Shown here: one piece after another, positions 1 to 10,980 of the stretch | Layout: each line of letters begins with the position of its first letter | How positions within the stretch are numbered: position 1 is the stretch's first letter | NCBI GenBank assembly: GCA_949752735.1 | Contig: OX457040.1 | Location: 2,930,355 to 2,994,354, forward strand | Direction of reading: 5' to 3' | Origin: Lumbricus terrestris | Taxonomy: Eukaryota > Annelida > Clitellata > Crassiclitellata > Lumbricidae | DNA: 64,000 nt | The notes under the pieces: model-generated | What the model was told of the DNA's origin: nothing | Database searches by the model: none | What the model saw: the letters and a program-made list of their open reading frames with translations, nothing else | Position numbers and translations under genes: made by a program

Positions 1-591
1 CCGTCTTTTCTCAATGTAGTCCTGGGAAGTATAGGAGAAGTGGTGAGGAAGGGATGCAGGAAGAAAAGTGGCGATACGGTCACGTGTGTTTGTCATTATA
101 AACAGCTCCTTTCAGACTGATTTCATTTAACTAGTCAACAGGTCTCCAGGATTTAATGGTGTACAATAATTTCTTTTCCAGATTGTTGAATAAACTTTTA
201 AACGGTTTCTTAAACACGTCTAAATAATATGCTTCCATACAGGGTGTCCCAATTGAACTGATAACTTTTTTGTGTTGGCAATTATACTTGTCGATTCTAA
301 ATGAAACTCTATAAAAATTTCAGAGAATGTAAGGTGGATAAATGATCAAAATTTGCAGAAAATTTTATCCAATTCTGCGAATCGAGACAAATTCGATCCA
401 AATGATGAAAGTAAGACATAATTGCGCAAGTGAATCAACATATGAGGCCAGCGAGAGTTGATCAGCTGGTGAATCGCGCGCAATGGCTTGAATATCATTT
501 GCATAGACTAGATGGATAATGCTAGATTAGTGAAAGCGAAATGTAGGCCTATTATTTGGTCTTCTAGCTAGATTGATGAAGTTGCATTCAC
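1..591. other. Unique AT-rich DNA, no gene seen
   Basis: I see no long open frame, RNA gene or repeat with clear ends in this stretch. It is ordinary AT-rich non-coding DNA up to the SINE target-site duplication at 592-603. Confidence 0.6.
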
Positions 592-603
592 GCGTTTCTA
601 TGT

Positions 604-716
604 CGTCGTAGTTGCTGTTTAACGTCACTTTGTGGTAACAAAGACCATTAGCGACGCCCTCCTCCTTTATCCAGGCTTGGGACTGGCACTGGCAGAGTGC
701 GACCAGTGGCGGAATT
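604..716 (-). mobile_element. Short retroposon SINE-2 with 12-bp TSD
   Basis: A 113-bp body is flanked by perfect copies of GCGTTTCTATGT (592-603 and 717-728). In sense (minus) orientation it starts near CCGCCACTGGT and contains CCAGTCCCAAGCCTGG. Seen: repeated body plus TSD. Known: RTE-type LINE 3' ends share the GTCCCAAGCCYGGATAAA motif. Inferred: a very short non-autonomous retroposon moved by an RTE-like LINE. No convincing Pol III A or B box is visible. Confidence 0.8.
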
Positions 717-930
717 GCGTTTCTATGTAAACTCTGGAAATTGACATAATTATATTACTATAATATAGACACCATTAAGACGGTTTTTAATGCTTTTATA
801 AATAACTAAACTTTAATTTTTATAGATGCATTTGAGTGTCATTTTGGACAAAAGAAAACTATGTAATATTACGGCGATTATTATAATGGCAATAGAAATA
901 ATTTACAGGCATATGCCTATAAAGGAGAAT

Positions 931-1453
931 GTATGCAGGTATGTATGTATGTATGTATGTATGTATGTATGTATGTATGTATGTATGTATGTATGTATGT
1001 ATGTATGTATGTATGTATGTATGTATGTATGTATGTATGTATGTATGTATGTATGTATGTATGTATGTATGTATGTATGTATGTATGTATGTATGTATGT
1101 ATGTATGTATGTATGTATGTATGTATGTATGTATGTATGTATGTATGTATGTATGTATGTATGTATGTATGTATGTATGTATGTATGTATGTATGTATGT
1201 ATGTATGTATGTATGTATGTATGTATGTATGTATGTATGTATGTATGTATGTATGTATGTATGTATGTATGTATGTATGCATGCATGCATGCATGCATGC
1301 ATGCATGCATGCATGCATGTATGCATGCATGCATGCATGTATGTATGTGTGTATGTATGTATGTATGTATGTATGTATTTATGTATGTATGTATGTATGT
1401 ATGTATGTATGTATGTATGTATGCAGCCTATGTATGTATGTATGTATGTGTGT
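931..1453. repeat. (TGTA)n microsatellite with a (TGCA)n core
   Basis: About 520 bp of almost pure TGTA/TATG repeats. A TGCA-variant block lies at about 1277-1340, and a few interruptions follow. It yields long open frames in several phases on both strands because a 4-bp unit reads through without stops. None of these is a gene. Confidence 0.97.
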
Positions 1454-1522
1454 CCAGAATGAACGCCCACAGTTTCAAAGCAATTGACCTGAAATTTTGC
1501 ATTATTATAACAATTTTATAAT

Positions 1523-1567
1523 GCTGCTCACTCGATATAATATATTTTATTATATGGAGTGAGCAGC
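1523..1567. repeat. Inverted repeat / hairpin
   Basis: GCTGCTCACTC (1523-1533) and GAGTGAGCAGC (1557-1567) form a perfect 11-bp stem around an AT-rich, partly self-complementary loop. A related TAATGCTGCTCA occurs near 9570. Possible MITE core or cruciform; function unknown. Confidence 0.6.
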
Positions 1568-3440
1568 AGTTATCTATCTGTTGAGGTCACAGCATTATCA
1601 CCTTGTAACGAAATGATTGTCATGGACTGAAGCCATGTTACGGTAACAGAAGTCGTTGTTAACGTTGTGTCAATTTGTTGTGGTTGATGGTCAAGCACAT
1701 AGTGTGATAGCCTAAGATAATTATCGTCGCCCTCATTTCTTATTCAAGCTTGGGACTGGCTCTACCACAGATTGCATTGTTATGGAGTCTCCTTATTCCG
1801 ATTATGTAATCACCGTGTTATTATTGTGCGATTATGTGTGTTATTGTTGTTCTTATTCATATTTCTTTGTTTTATTCTTTCTTCGGATGTCGGTTATGCG
1901 GGACCGTTTATCGGCACACTCGACTGTGTACGTATAAGGCTATAAGCCATCGATAGGTAAGCAACGTATTGTGTAAATGGGACAAACATTGAAATAACGC
2001 AACCTTTTTACTTTATTATGCGTAGGAATGTATTTCCAAGGTGTCCAATAACATCCGCGATTTGTTATATTTCACATTCAAAATACGCTACAGTTGAGCA
2101 TTATTACGCTGTAACAGGGCCGAGACAAAAGGGACAGCGGGGAAGGTCTCCTCAAAGTTTGCGGTGGAGTAAGGGTAGATGCTTATAATCCTCCAATATG
2201 CTATAAATATTTTATACAGCTTTATTCACTGTTTTTTCCACATAATCAGCAATTTTATAAGGATGACACCTTGATAATGATGCCATAACACTGTGCAAAT
2301 TAAATGAAAATCAAACAATATGGGGTACATTTATAGAGGTCTTATACCACGTCTCTGAGCGCTGAGTTGCACTGTTAAGATGACCAAATAATTAGATCAC
2401 ACTGCTCAGAAAATATTGAATGATGAACTCATCGATGCATTACAAATTACTATATCTGAAAACATTCAAAATCCAGGGGTGGTGAGTGGTGACCACCACT
2501 TATTATTAATTTTGGTAGTCGAGATAAAAAAAAAAGTTGATTACCCAAGGATTAAATATGTGCTTAAAATTTAATTATTGACTGTGCAGAGTTTAGCAAT
2601 ATGGCGTGGGTGCCGATGTCTTCAGGTTTAATTTATATCTTCGTGATTCCTTCCTTCCAATCTGATTGTCATAATGAAAGAAACTAACTTACTTCGTTTC
2701 GAGTACCAGAGTCGTTGACAGCGACGTAATAATTACATGCGACGCGAGATGCAGAAACATGATTGAGCGGCGTTAACAGAATTATTTATAACTGACTGTG
2801 AAAATTCCTTAAAGGTGTCTAAAATGAATGTCCTTTATGGGACGTTATTTAACTGTTCAATCGTCGATATACATTTAACTTACTCACCTCCGCGATTTCA
2901 ATTATTTGTCTTGTCGCTAGATGTCTCCGAAATTCTGATGCAATAAAAATCTTCGATGTTGAACGTGGTTAATTGCAACTATACTGAGTTCACTACACGA
3001 CTACAGCATCGGCGCTATAACAAGTATCCTACACATACAAGCAAACACAGCGTCGTTTAAACCGATACTAATGCTTCTGCAAGCTATTACTGCTACGTCA
3101 TCAGATAATGAATGTGACGTCATTCGATTGTCGTCTACATTATATCGCGATCAAGAAAATAATCGTAATCCATTGGAAATGCCACATCAATATTCAGTGC
3201 TTTTTAACAAACAGATCAATGGGGCCATAAAAGATGAGGCGGCGTGACGAAGATGGTTCTTTAGCGTTCATAATTATTTCTTAATAATTTATGCCCAATG
3301 TCTTCGTTTATGAGTTTATGAGTTTCTGTTTGTTTTCCCAAACGAATTAAATTAAATTCTGGGAAGAGAAAAAAATTCGAGAGGTCATCACAGTCGACAA
3401 ACAAACGGAAGATGGAGAATTTGATAACTCATTTGACTAA
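1568..3440. other. Unique AT-rich DNA; one degenerate SINE-2 trace
   Basis: No gene seen. Around 1725-1775 there is a weak SINE-2 trace (CGCCCTCATTTC then AAGCTTGGGACTGGC). The rest is unassigned intergenic sequence. Confidence 0.5.
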
Positions 3441-3447
3441 GGTGATT

Positions 3448-3795
3448 AACCATTGTCTTTCTGTCTGTCTGTCTGTCTATCTGTCTGTCTGTCTGTCTGT
3501 AGCATTGGATGGCATATTTACAAAGGTAACTTATCAGTTTTTCCGTCTGTCTGCATACGTGTCTGTCTGTTTGTCTGTCTGAATGTTTTTCTGTCTGTCT
3601 GCCTGCCTGCCTTTCTGTCTGTCTGTCCGTTTCCTCGGTGTGCTTGTGTCTCTCGCTGTCTATCCGCGTGAGTCTGTCTATCTGCCCGCGTGTCTTTTCT
3701 CTTGTGTATATCTGTCTGCCTGTTCTTTTATGCATCGATCTATCTGCTTGTATGTCTGACTCAGTCAATATGTCTGTACGTGCCTCCTTTGTCTA
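3448..3795. repeat. (CTGT)n-rich tract
   Basis: Imperfect CTGT/CTGTCTGC repeats. The Cys/Ser/Val-rich open frames here, and the Arg/Gln/Thr-rich ones on the other strand, come from the repeat and are not genes. The opposite-strand equivalent (CAGA)n lies at about 45050-45150, next to a flank resembling this one (ACTCATAAACG-type sequence). Confidence 0.9.
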
Positions 3796-3905
3796 TCCAG
3801 TTGCATGTGTTCAACTTTGACAATTATAGCCCCATGCGATGTTACATAGGCTAAGCATAGAAAGAAGTACTGCCATTGTATCAATATGTTGAATGTGGTA
3901 ATCGA

Positions 3906-4266
3906 GGTGGCCCGTCAAAATAGCCCCGTCAAAACAGCCCCGTCAAAATAGCCCCGTCAAAACAGCCCCGTCAAAACAGCCCCGTCAAAATAGCCCCGTC
4001 AAAACAGCCCCGTCAAAACAGCCCCGTCAAAATAGCCCCGTCAAAACAGCCCCGTCAAAACAGCCCCGTCAAAACAGCCCCGTCAAAACAGCCCCGTCAT
4101 AATCGCCCAAAGACAAAAAAGCCCCGTCATAATCGCCCACCGACAAAACAGCCCCGATAAAAGTAGTTCCCGACAAAATAGCCCCGACGAAATAGCCCCG
4201 TCAAAACAGCCCCGTCAAAATAGCCCCGTCAAAACAGCCCGTGTAAATAGTTCCGTTCAAATAGTC
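3906..4266. repeat. Left terminal minisatellite of element H
   Basis: More than 20 head-to-tail copies of AGCCCCGTCAAAAY (about 14-15 bp), degenerating towards the interior into variants such as CCCGTCATAATCGCCC. The opposite orientation appears at 9155-9408. Confidence 0.95.
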
Positions 4267-4309
4267 CGGCCAAACGACAACTTAACGAATGTTTAACAGC
4301 TTTGTTATG

Positions 4310-4505
4310 AAATGTGAAAATACGAAGAAAACTGATGTCTACTGTCTAGTATGAAAAGTTTTAATGTTTTCATCGCAAAACGTGGACAAACTACTAAGGT
4401 TAGGCCTAAAGCCTAAAACTACTGTCTAGTATCAAAAGATATAATGTTTTCAATCGCAAAACGTGGACAAACTACTAAGGTTAGGCCTAAAGCTTTCTTG
4501 TACGA
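4310..4505. repeat. Direct duplication of ~90 bp
   Basis: Two adjacent copies share TACTGTCTAGTAT and AAAACGTGGACAAACTAC, then AGGTTAGGCCTAAAGC. They lie inside element H just after the left array. Confidence 0.8.
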
Positions 4506-4675
4506 CAACTTAACGAAAGTTTCATGATTAAATGTATAACTGTTTAGTTTATTATACGAACAAACTACTACCGTTAAAGTGTTCTAGCTAGAATAAAAGC
4601 GGAAAATATTTGCCAAAAACATCGAAATGTCCATCTCCAGCCTATTTACGAAGCAGGCCTAACTAGATGCTCAAA

Positions 4676-4995
4676 TTATGCGCTATGGAGCGAAGGTATT
4701 CTTCGATGGTAACTCCGCCGTAACTCGCGATTACCTTTATAGACAAGGCCACAGCTGACGGTCAATTCATCAGCGAATGTATGATAGGGTCGTAAATCAG
4801 CTGACAGGGTGGTCGGAGTCTCTGGCCAGCCGATAGCGATCTGCTGTATTAAGTTGTGATAAACATCATCGTCCTTTGCAGCATTGATTAGCCGCGTCAC
4901 GGTGTCTGCAGAAGCATTCATTCGCAGCTACGCCATCTGTTCCTCATCAGCGCCGTCTAGTGAGGCTATCTCATCGGGAAATTTCGTCGTAGTTG
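4676..4995 (-). pseudogene. Ty3/gypsy-type retrotransposon pol fragment
   Basis: The minus-strand frame 4921-4676 reads through the region that, in Ty3/gypsy retrotransposons, links RNase H to the integrase zinc-binding domain. The recognisable pattern is a hydrophobic 'I..GWPE' block, then 'LRPYHTFADELTV', then 'GLVYKGNR', then 'LHSA'. In-frame similarity continues upstream to about 4995 across a stop codon. The segment between GNR and LRR looks shortened, and the frame ends where the integrase HHCC motif should begin. Only about 100 codons remain, with no LTR, protease, reverse transcriptase or integrase core nearby. This is a dead fragment inside element H, older than or captured by it. 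Assignment rests on motif memory; a profile search would settle the clade. Confidence 0.7.
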
Positions 4996-5399
4996 GATTC
5001 ATCGGGTGAAAAAATGAGACAATTATTTTGGTATTTATGTAACCAATTCAAGTCTTTTAAATAAATAATCATGGCCTTAAACTGTGATAAATGACCAAAT
5101 GGGATATAACCAAAGTTACATCGTATTGTCGAAACTACTATAGGCTAATGCAATTTCGCAAACCGTCGAGGAGCTTATTAAGATCAAATAGCAGATGACA
5201 TCAGCTGCCTTGTAAGGCGCTCCTGTAAAGGCATGTCCATGTTACAGCGCCATATAAATTGTCGTAATTAGACTATTAGTCCTATTATTGCTATGGCACC
5301 AGGACACCATAATTAATTAGTTAATTAATTAGCACTTTATAAATATAATCTCACTCTTCCCTTTTATCCAAATAACTATCTCGTTAATCCTACTCTTTA

Positions 5400-5478
5400 A
5401 TGTCCCTAACGGGTAGCCTAAGGGCCCCAAGGCTTAGAATGTCCACGGGGCCCCGGCCGGGTTGTTACGCCACTGCCC
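5400..5478. mobile_element. Possible orphan hAT-type terminus
   Basis: Read on the minus strand from 5478, GCAGTGGCGTAACAACCC followed by GGCCGGGGCCCC resembles hAT termini of the CAGTGGCG type. No partner end or TSD was found, so this may be a truncated MITE. Confidence 0.35.
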
Positions 5479-6045
5479 AATGCACGCCAGAAAGATCGCC
5501 GCCTGGCAATCGTTCGCTTCCCCATCTACCTTCGCCGCCTTGACGTAGGCTAATTTGTCCATTGTCCATGGGCGGAGTTTATCAGGGGCTAGGGGGGGCT
5601 AAGCCCCCCCAAGAAGGCGAAGATTCGTGTTTTTTTGTCATTGTAATCAAGACAATTTATATAGCATCGTCGGCAGAAATCTACTTCTAGGATGCTTTAC
5701 AAACATAGCCTAATTATATTATTGTCAAAGTTTAGCATAAATGCAAACAGTCCGGAACCAGGTGCAGCTTCAACTGTTTTCTAAAAGCAGATTGAGTTTT
5801 TATTTCTTGAACTGATGCTGGAAGACTGTTCCAAGCGCGTGTGCTAGCGAAAGGCACGATCACCGGCTTTAGTTTTGGTTGCATGGTCGGATACGTCGTC
5901 GGTCTTGGACGACCGCGGACGTGACCTAATAGGATCATCTGCCAGCGATCTGAGGCTGTCCACGAGGTAGGGTGGTGCGCGGTTGTTCAGACATTTTGTG
6001 CATCATGGTGGAAAGTTTTAACTTGATGCGCTAGCCTATTCCAAG

Positions 6046-6607
6046 GGTGCGCGGACGGTTGATCACTGGACGGTTGATCACCGGACGGTTGATCACCGGA
6101 CGGTTGATCACCGGACGATTGATCACCGGTCTAGAGGTCATTGCAATTTATTAACTAATGATGAAAGAGAGATGTCGCAAATACCGCTTTAATAGTCAAG
6201 AGAAACATTTATATAAAGCGATATGACACAGACTCAATCTACCACAAAATGATTGTGCTAAGTTTGTAATGAAATAATAAGAAGTGAAATGTGAAAATAT
6301 ACTGAAGCGGCAAGCGTTATTAGACAGGTAACTAGTCAGATAGATTTGCAACTATACACGCAATTAGACAAGGAAAGAGCATTATTTTGTTTATCCTTTT
6401 TACAAAACCTTTTTTATACAACAACAAGAACTGAGGGTGTTGGGTAAAGCATAAGACAAGACAATCAGGCCTAATTTGACGTAGCACTTTGATGGTCTGC
6501 GATAGGCCTTTAATCGTACAGAACAAAATACGTTTATTTGGATGCTTAATTAAGCCGACGATGTTTCTCTTTACTAGCGGTAATTACGCCAATCGTCCTA
6601 TAGAACC
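6046..6607. mobile_element. DNA transposon I inserted in the LINE fragment
   Basis: The TSD ATTCCAAG is perfect (6038-6045 and 6608-6615). The ends are weakly inverted: GGTGCGCGGACGGTTGATC on the left, GGTTCTATAGGACGATTGGC on the opposite strand at the right. The left end holds about five copies of a 15-bp unit, ACGGTTGATCACCGG. Removing the element rejoins the LINE reading. No coding capacity. Confidence 0.75.
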
Positions 6608-6666
6608 ATTCCAAGCCACTGAAGCTGGTCTCGGATCGCGGTAGAATTATGGTCGAACTTATTTAA

Positions 6667-7297
6667 CCCTTTGGAGGTGAGGTGACCATTTGTAACGCCA
6701 GAGGTGAGGTGGGGTCTGACAAACCCCAATACATATTTTTATTTTCAAGCCGCGATATCAAATGGAAAATACTAAGTTGAGTTAAACTATTCTTCTATTA
6801 TCAATAATCAACTAAACAGACGATTACCACGAACAAATATCTGTTTTCAATCCTTATTAGATGGCCAGAAAGTGAACCCATCCAATGTGTACTTAACCCA
6901 TGCAAGTTTGGATCCTCATGTGCAACATTATCAAGTGCACGAATAATCATAATATATATATTTTTAATACAACATAAAATGTTTTAGCCATCATTGTCGT
7001 CAGCCTTCTCAATGCCAACACAGAATTGACGTGTTCAAGGCACACTCGCATTGCAAATCATGGCTCATAAAATCAACATGTATAATTTTTTTCTACGAAA
7101 AAATGCAATTTCCTTTAAATATGCAACAAAATAAAATAAAAACTGTTCGTTCAAATTACCTGAAATTGTGGTAAAGTGTCCGTATTTCATATTCACAAAG
7201 GTAGAAAAAACAAATTAGAACTGGCTCCATGTTTCCGCTAAAAATTTAAAGTAGAATGCCTCTGGGGTGTGTCACACCCCACCTCACCTCCAACGGG
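6667..7297. mobile_element. piggyBac-type MITE (631 bp) in the LINE fragment
   Basis: TTAA flanks both ends (6663-6666, 7298-7301). TIRs are CCCTTTGGAGGTGAGGTG and CCCGTTGGAGGTGAGGTG. Each end has a subterminal palindrome (GGGGTCTGACAAACCCC and GGGGTGTGTCACACCCC). Target TTAA plus CCC termini are the piggyBac hallmarks. The interior is AT-rich and non-coding. Confidence 0.92.
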
Positions 7298-7639
7298 TTA
7301 ATCGCAGGATTAGGCGAGAAGCAGCATTGATGACCGCCTGAATCCGAATGATACTGCGCTGTGGCAAGCTGGCAAAGGCAACATTGCAGGTATCAATTCG
7401 GCTCAGGATCAAACTTTGCACCAGATGGCGTGTCACGTCTTGTGCGAGAGAGCGAGACACAGATCTCAGCTGCCTCGGTAATTGCAAAGTTGGTTTGCAC
7501 AACATTACTCCAGTAACACTGGCCAACAAATTTGAATTTTTTTTGCTACTGGAAAAACTTCAGCTGTTTCTTATAGAAGATTATGGTCTGCTGAATGCAG
7601 TGGTGTTTTTGTTGTTCTTGCAGCACGTCAAGTTTTTGA

Positions 7640-8540
7640 TAAAACTGAAATATTTAGTTTTGGCACACATTTGCAATTGCACACCTTTTAAAAAATTATA
7701 TTTGCAATTACGGACATTTCAAAACAATTTACTTTTCAGCTTTAGCACACATTTGCAGTTGCACACCTTTTTAAAATTAAAATTGCAATTATGAACATTT
7801 CAAAACAATGAACTTTTCTAGTTTTAGTTCACATTTGCAATTGCACACCTTTTTTAAAGTTTTGGCACACATTTGCAATTGCACACCTTTCTTAAAACTA
7901 TAATTGCAATTATGTACATTTCAAAACAATGGACTTTTCAGTTTTAGCACACATTTGCAATTGCACACCTTTTTTAAATATTATAATTGCAATTATGAAC
8001 ATTTTAAAACAATGGGCTTTCTTAGTTTTAGCACACATTTGCAATTGCACACCTTTTTTAGTTTTAGCACACATCTGCAATTGCACACCTTTTTTTTATA
8101 TAATTGCAATCATGGACATTTCAAAACAATTTTCTTTTTAGTTTTAGCACACATTTGCAATTGCACACCTTTTAAAAATAATAATTGAAATTATGAACAT
8201 TTCAAAACAATGGACTTTTTAATTTTAGCTCACATTTGCAATTGCACACTTTTTAAAGTTTTGGCGCACATTTGCAATTGCACACTTTTTTTACGATAAT
8301 GGCAATTATGAACATTTAAAAAAAAGGACTTTTCAGTTTTAGCACACATTTGTAATTGCACACCTTTTTAAAATATTATAATTGAAATTATGTACATTTC
8401 AAAAGAATGGGTTTTTTTTAGTTTTAGCACACATTTACAATTAGACACCTTTTCTTAGTTTTGGCACACATTTCCAATTGCACACCTTTTTAAAAAAATC
8501 ATAATTGCAATTTATAATTGACATTTCAAAACAACGGACT
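7640..8540. repeat. Minisatellite inside hAT-like element C (~80-bp unit)
   Basis: About ten imperfect units, each with TTAGCACACATTTGCAATTG, then CACACCTTTTT, an AATTGCAATTATGAACATTT part and CAAAACAATGGACTTTT. Phe/Leu/His-rich open frames across it are repeat artefacts. Confidence 0.92.
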
Positions 8541-9154
8541 TTTTAAAAGAAGTCACTGTCTAAAAAAATGGTATGTTTTTATGAGGTTTTCAAATCGATG
8601 ACCAAAAAGGGTCATCAACTGCTTTGGGCCGAGAATTTTTTTTAGCCCCCCCAAGATCGGCAACCAAACTCCGCCCATGCCATTGTCCTTTGAATCGCTT
8701 CCAGTCACAGGCCAAGTTCGAAGTCTTTAAGGGCGCTGGAATCGGTATTTGCGAAACTTACGCCATTTTCGTTTATTTCCTATTTTTTTGTCGTTGTCAA
8801 GTGGGTTCTAAATCACCGCTTCTATCGCCATGTATCGTTTAGGCTAAGATATACAAGTCAGCGTGTGTTCTCGATGACGTGTACGATTCGACTGGCTCAT
8901 GCCCGCAACCGGGCATCCCACATGCAGCTGTGGGCGTGGCCTGCCCAAGTGTCAATCATACCGGCACATAGCATATTCTTAAAGCGTAAAAGATGTGTAG
9001 GTCTACTATAACACTAGGTTTGAATATCCCTCCCTCCCTCCCTCCGCCATTGGAACCTCTGAACAGATTTCCAATGAACCTCTTTTGTACCAATTTCTTT
9101 GACATTACATCTTTACGAAAATCGTGTATTCTTCCGCGACTTCGTCGGTTCCCG

Positions 9155-9408
9155 ACAAAATAGCCCCAGGCTGTTTTGACGGGGCTATTTTGACGGGGCT
9201 ATTGACATTACATCTTAACGAAAATCGTGTATTCTTCCGCGACTTCGTCGGTTTCCCGACAAAATAGCCACGGGCCATTTTGACGGGGCTATTTTGACGG
9301 GGCTATTGTGTCGCTGGGCGATTTTGACGGGGCTGTTTTGTCGGTGGGCGATTATGACGGGGCTATTTTGACGGGGCTATTTTGTCCGGGCTATTTTGAC
9401 GGGGTGCC
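9155..9408. repeat. Right terminal minisatellite of element H
   Basis: Reverse-complement copies of the left array unit (TTTTGACGGGGCTA). Just inside, a ~105-bp segment with ATCGTGTATTCTTCCGCGAC occurs twice (about 9098-9180 and 9203-9270). Confidence 0.93.
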
Positions 9409-9856
9409 GGTAATCGATGTCAATGCTTAATCATATCTTGCGTCTTTTAGGGCTGTTGACGTCCCATACTCCACTTTTCAAAACTGCATCTGGCGGTGCC
9501 AGAATAGATCTACACAGAGTGATGCGGTTACTATTTAATGCATTAACTATTATAATATATTATTATAATGCTGCTCAATAGCTGTTTCACAACGTAGGAA
9601 TTCTGATATCCAATTAAATATTATTTGCCATTTTTTTACAATCTTCTATGATTAAAATGAGAGTGTAGGAAAATAGAGCATTAAGCCTACAATGTATAAC
9701 AAACACTTTCAGTGTCAAAATGAAAAATGAAGGATGGAAAACTTGTCACCTTGTGCAGTCGATTCATGGCGCCCTAAAGACAGAAAGATGGCAACGCATA
9801 CCTTTTATTGATAATGGATTTAAGGATATTATGTATGGCAGTTACTCCGAAGTCTA

Positions 9857-9955
9857 GCTCTTAAATGCTGTAATATGCCGAGCAAATTTCTGTCCAGGGC
9901 AACGGCCTCTGTTGTCATAGACCCTGGTCAATTCTGGATCCATCCATCCATCCAT
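9857..9955 (+). mobile_element. Short retroposon SINE-1 with 10-bp TSD
   Basis: A 99-bp body with ATGCCGAGCAAATTTCTGTC and GGCCTCTGTTGTCATAGACC ends in a (CATC)n tail. It is flanked by CCGAAGTCTA at 9847-9856 and 9956-9965. It lacks the first ~17 bp found in the longer copies at 21.8, 40.0 and 48.4 kb. Confidence 0.85.
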
Positions 9956-10001
9956 CCGAAGTCTAATCTTTTGAATAAGGGTGCTTTCTCTGACTAATTA
10001 T

Positions 10002-10126
10002 GCGGCGGCATTTGCAGTTTGACGTCACTGTGTGGTAACAAAGACCATTAGCTACGCCCTCCTCCTTTATCCAGGCTTGGGACTGGCACTGGCAGAATGC
10101 AACCATGCAGTGGCGGAGTTCTGATG
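10002..10126 (-). mobile_element. SINE-2 copy
   Basis: Full-length match to the family (GCGACGCCCTCCTCCTTTAT, TTGGGACTGGCACTGGCAG). A (CCG)n-type tail is at the left (sense 3') end. No clean TSD was identified. Confidence 0.75.
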
Positions 10127-10224
10127 GATCCGATGGATCATCTTCTTCGTCTTCTCGGTTATCGCCGTTCAATTGCCATAATACAATTCTTTAGTAACTT
10201 CATGGCTGCATTAGCGAAGATTAT

Positions 10225-10935
10225 TTACATTAAATGATCAACTTTTACAACATGGCATATTACAATAATTTCACGAATGAACGTCAAAATATTATCGCGC
10301 TGACGACAATCTGAAAGTATTTCATTTTTCATGGTTCTCTGTCATTGAACAATGTTCCATTGGCCATTTTTTGCATCAGCTGGAAGACAATGTCTATAAG
10401 TAGATTGCAGTCTTATTTTTTATCTGATACAATTATTAATGAAATATGCGACTATGCAGTGTTTTCCTTTCTGCTTTTCCGGCGTAATTTTTTTATGTGC
10501 AAAGACTTTTATATCATAGCCAAATGCATTCCATGACAAAAGCATATTATAGCGTATTGAACACTTTATAATAGGTGTTTAATTACACATTTTAAGCTAA
10601 CGTTACATTTCGCATTGCTTCACAACATCTCACTCTCGACAATGCCGATGACGCCAGGGTTGCAGCACATTTCCATAAATTACAGGGAATAAACATCAAT
10701 GCACTTTTCTATTTCTTAGCGGCATCTTGTGGCAGTTAACTTCGACTGCGTTGACAGTCGAAGTTAAGCAGCAGGACGTCTCTGGTCATACTCGCTGTAG
10801 TCTGTTTTTAGATCTTTCTTACAGATAATTTTTTATTTCTTCGTGCTATAAGTTTCTTATACGACAATCCCTCTGCTTCGTATTATTGTCTCAGAAACCC
10901 CGCGACCTACCGTGGTGGAAACCATAAACGACATT
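10225..10935. repeat. Duplicated block P, copy 1
   Basis: Paralogous to 14905-15020 plus 15633-16235 (for example AACGTCAAAATATTATCGCG and CGACAATCCCTCTGCTTCGT in both). The second copy is interrupted by a LINE (15021-15632). Homology resumes after the MITE and hAT element, near 11641-11715 and about 16580-16690. Confidence 0.85.
10736..10767. repeat. Hairpin retained in both P copies
   Basis: TTAACTTCGACTG (10736-10748) and its inverse (10755-10767) make a 13-bp stem with a 6-nt loop. The paralog has the equivalent 12-bp stem at 16045-16056 / 16065-16076 with a different loop. It sits directly after a copy of the dispersed GCGACATCT motif. Confidence 0.7.
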
Positions 10936-10980
10936 TGGGTTCATGGCTTAATATATTGCGCTTTTATAAAAGGTGTTTAA

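Larger units (their letters stand above)
5720..7545 (-). pseudogene. LINE (CR1-like) reverse transcriptase C-terminus, split by two insertions
   Basis: Three minus-strand pieces form one decayed LINE. Piece 1 (about 7545-7298) carries 'HLVQSLILSRIDTCN' and 'AVINAASRLI', the thumb region of CR1/L2-type reverse transcriptases. Piece 2 (6666-6608) continues with 'KFDHNSTAIRDQLQWLG'. Piece 3 (6045-5732) has 'CLNNRAPPYLVDSL' and then, after a frameshift, 'RAWNSLPASVQ' and 'FRKQLKLHL' before a stop. Piece 1 joins piece 2 in frame once the piggyBac MITE at 6667-7297 and one TTAA are removed. Piece 2 joins piece 3 at the 8-bp TSD of the element at 6046-6607. Frameshifts and stops remain, and the 5' part is missing, so it is inactive. 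The family call is by motif only. Confidence 0.85.
5567..8679. mobile_element. hAT-like DNA transposon C (3.1 kb, non-autonomous)
   Basis: Inverted ends start CATGGGCGGAGTTT on both sides, followed subterminally by G-rich/C-rich stretches. A perfect 8-bp TSD CCATTGTC flanks it (5559-5566 and 8680-8687). An 8-bp TSD with short TIRs is the hAT signature. No transposase remains: the interior is a LINE fragment (5720-7545) carrying two further DNA elements, plus a minisatellite (7640-8540). Short relatives with the same CATGGGCGG end are at 25763-25929 and near 36829. The related TIR CATAGGCGGAG belongs to the 59973-62759 element. Confidence 0.88.
3906..9408. mobile_element. Composite DNA transposon H with minisatellite termini
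   Basis: Two oppositely oriented arrays of the same ~15-bp unit bound this 5.5 kb segment. Its outermost ends are inverted (GGTGGCCCGTCAAAATAG, and on the other strand GGCACCCCGTCAAAATAG). A 9-bp direct repeat GGTAATCGA lies just outside both ends (3897-3905 and 9409-9417). Together these indicate one transposed unit. An 8-9 bp TSD fits hAT or Mutator-like elements; with no transposase seen, the superfamily stays open. It contains a Ty3-type retrotransposon fragment (4676-4995) and hAT-like element C (5567-8679), so much of its length is later insertion. Confidence 0.75.

Noticed and set aside
826..1521. Long Met-Tyr-Val-Cys / His-Thr-Tyr-Ile open frames on both strands
   Set aside because: Produced by the (TGTA)n microsatellite, open in several phases because the 4-bp unit has no stops.
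3453..3820. Cys/Ser/Val-rich small protein, superficially toxin-like or keratin-like
   Set aside because: Translation of (CTGT)n; no signal peptide or conserved cysteine spacing.
3906..4266. CRISPR-like short repeat array
   Set aside because: Unit of ~15 bp with no unique spacers, in animal DNA; it is a transposon-end minisatellite.
7904..8188. Phe/Leu/His-rich repeat protein
   Set aside because: Lies wholly in the element C minisatellite, and frames shift between units.
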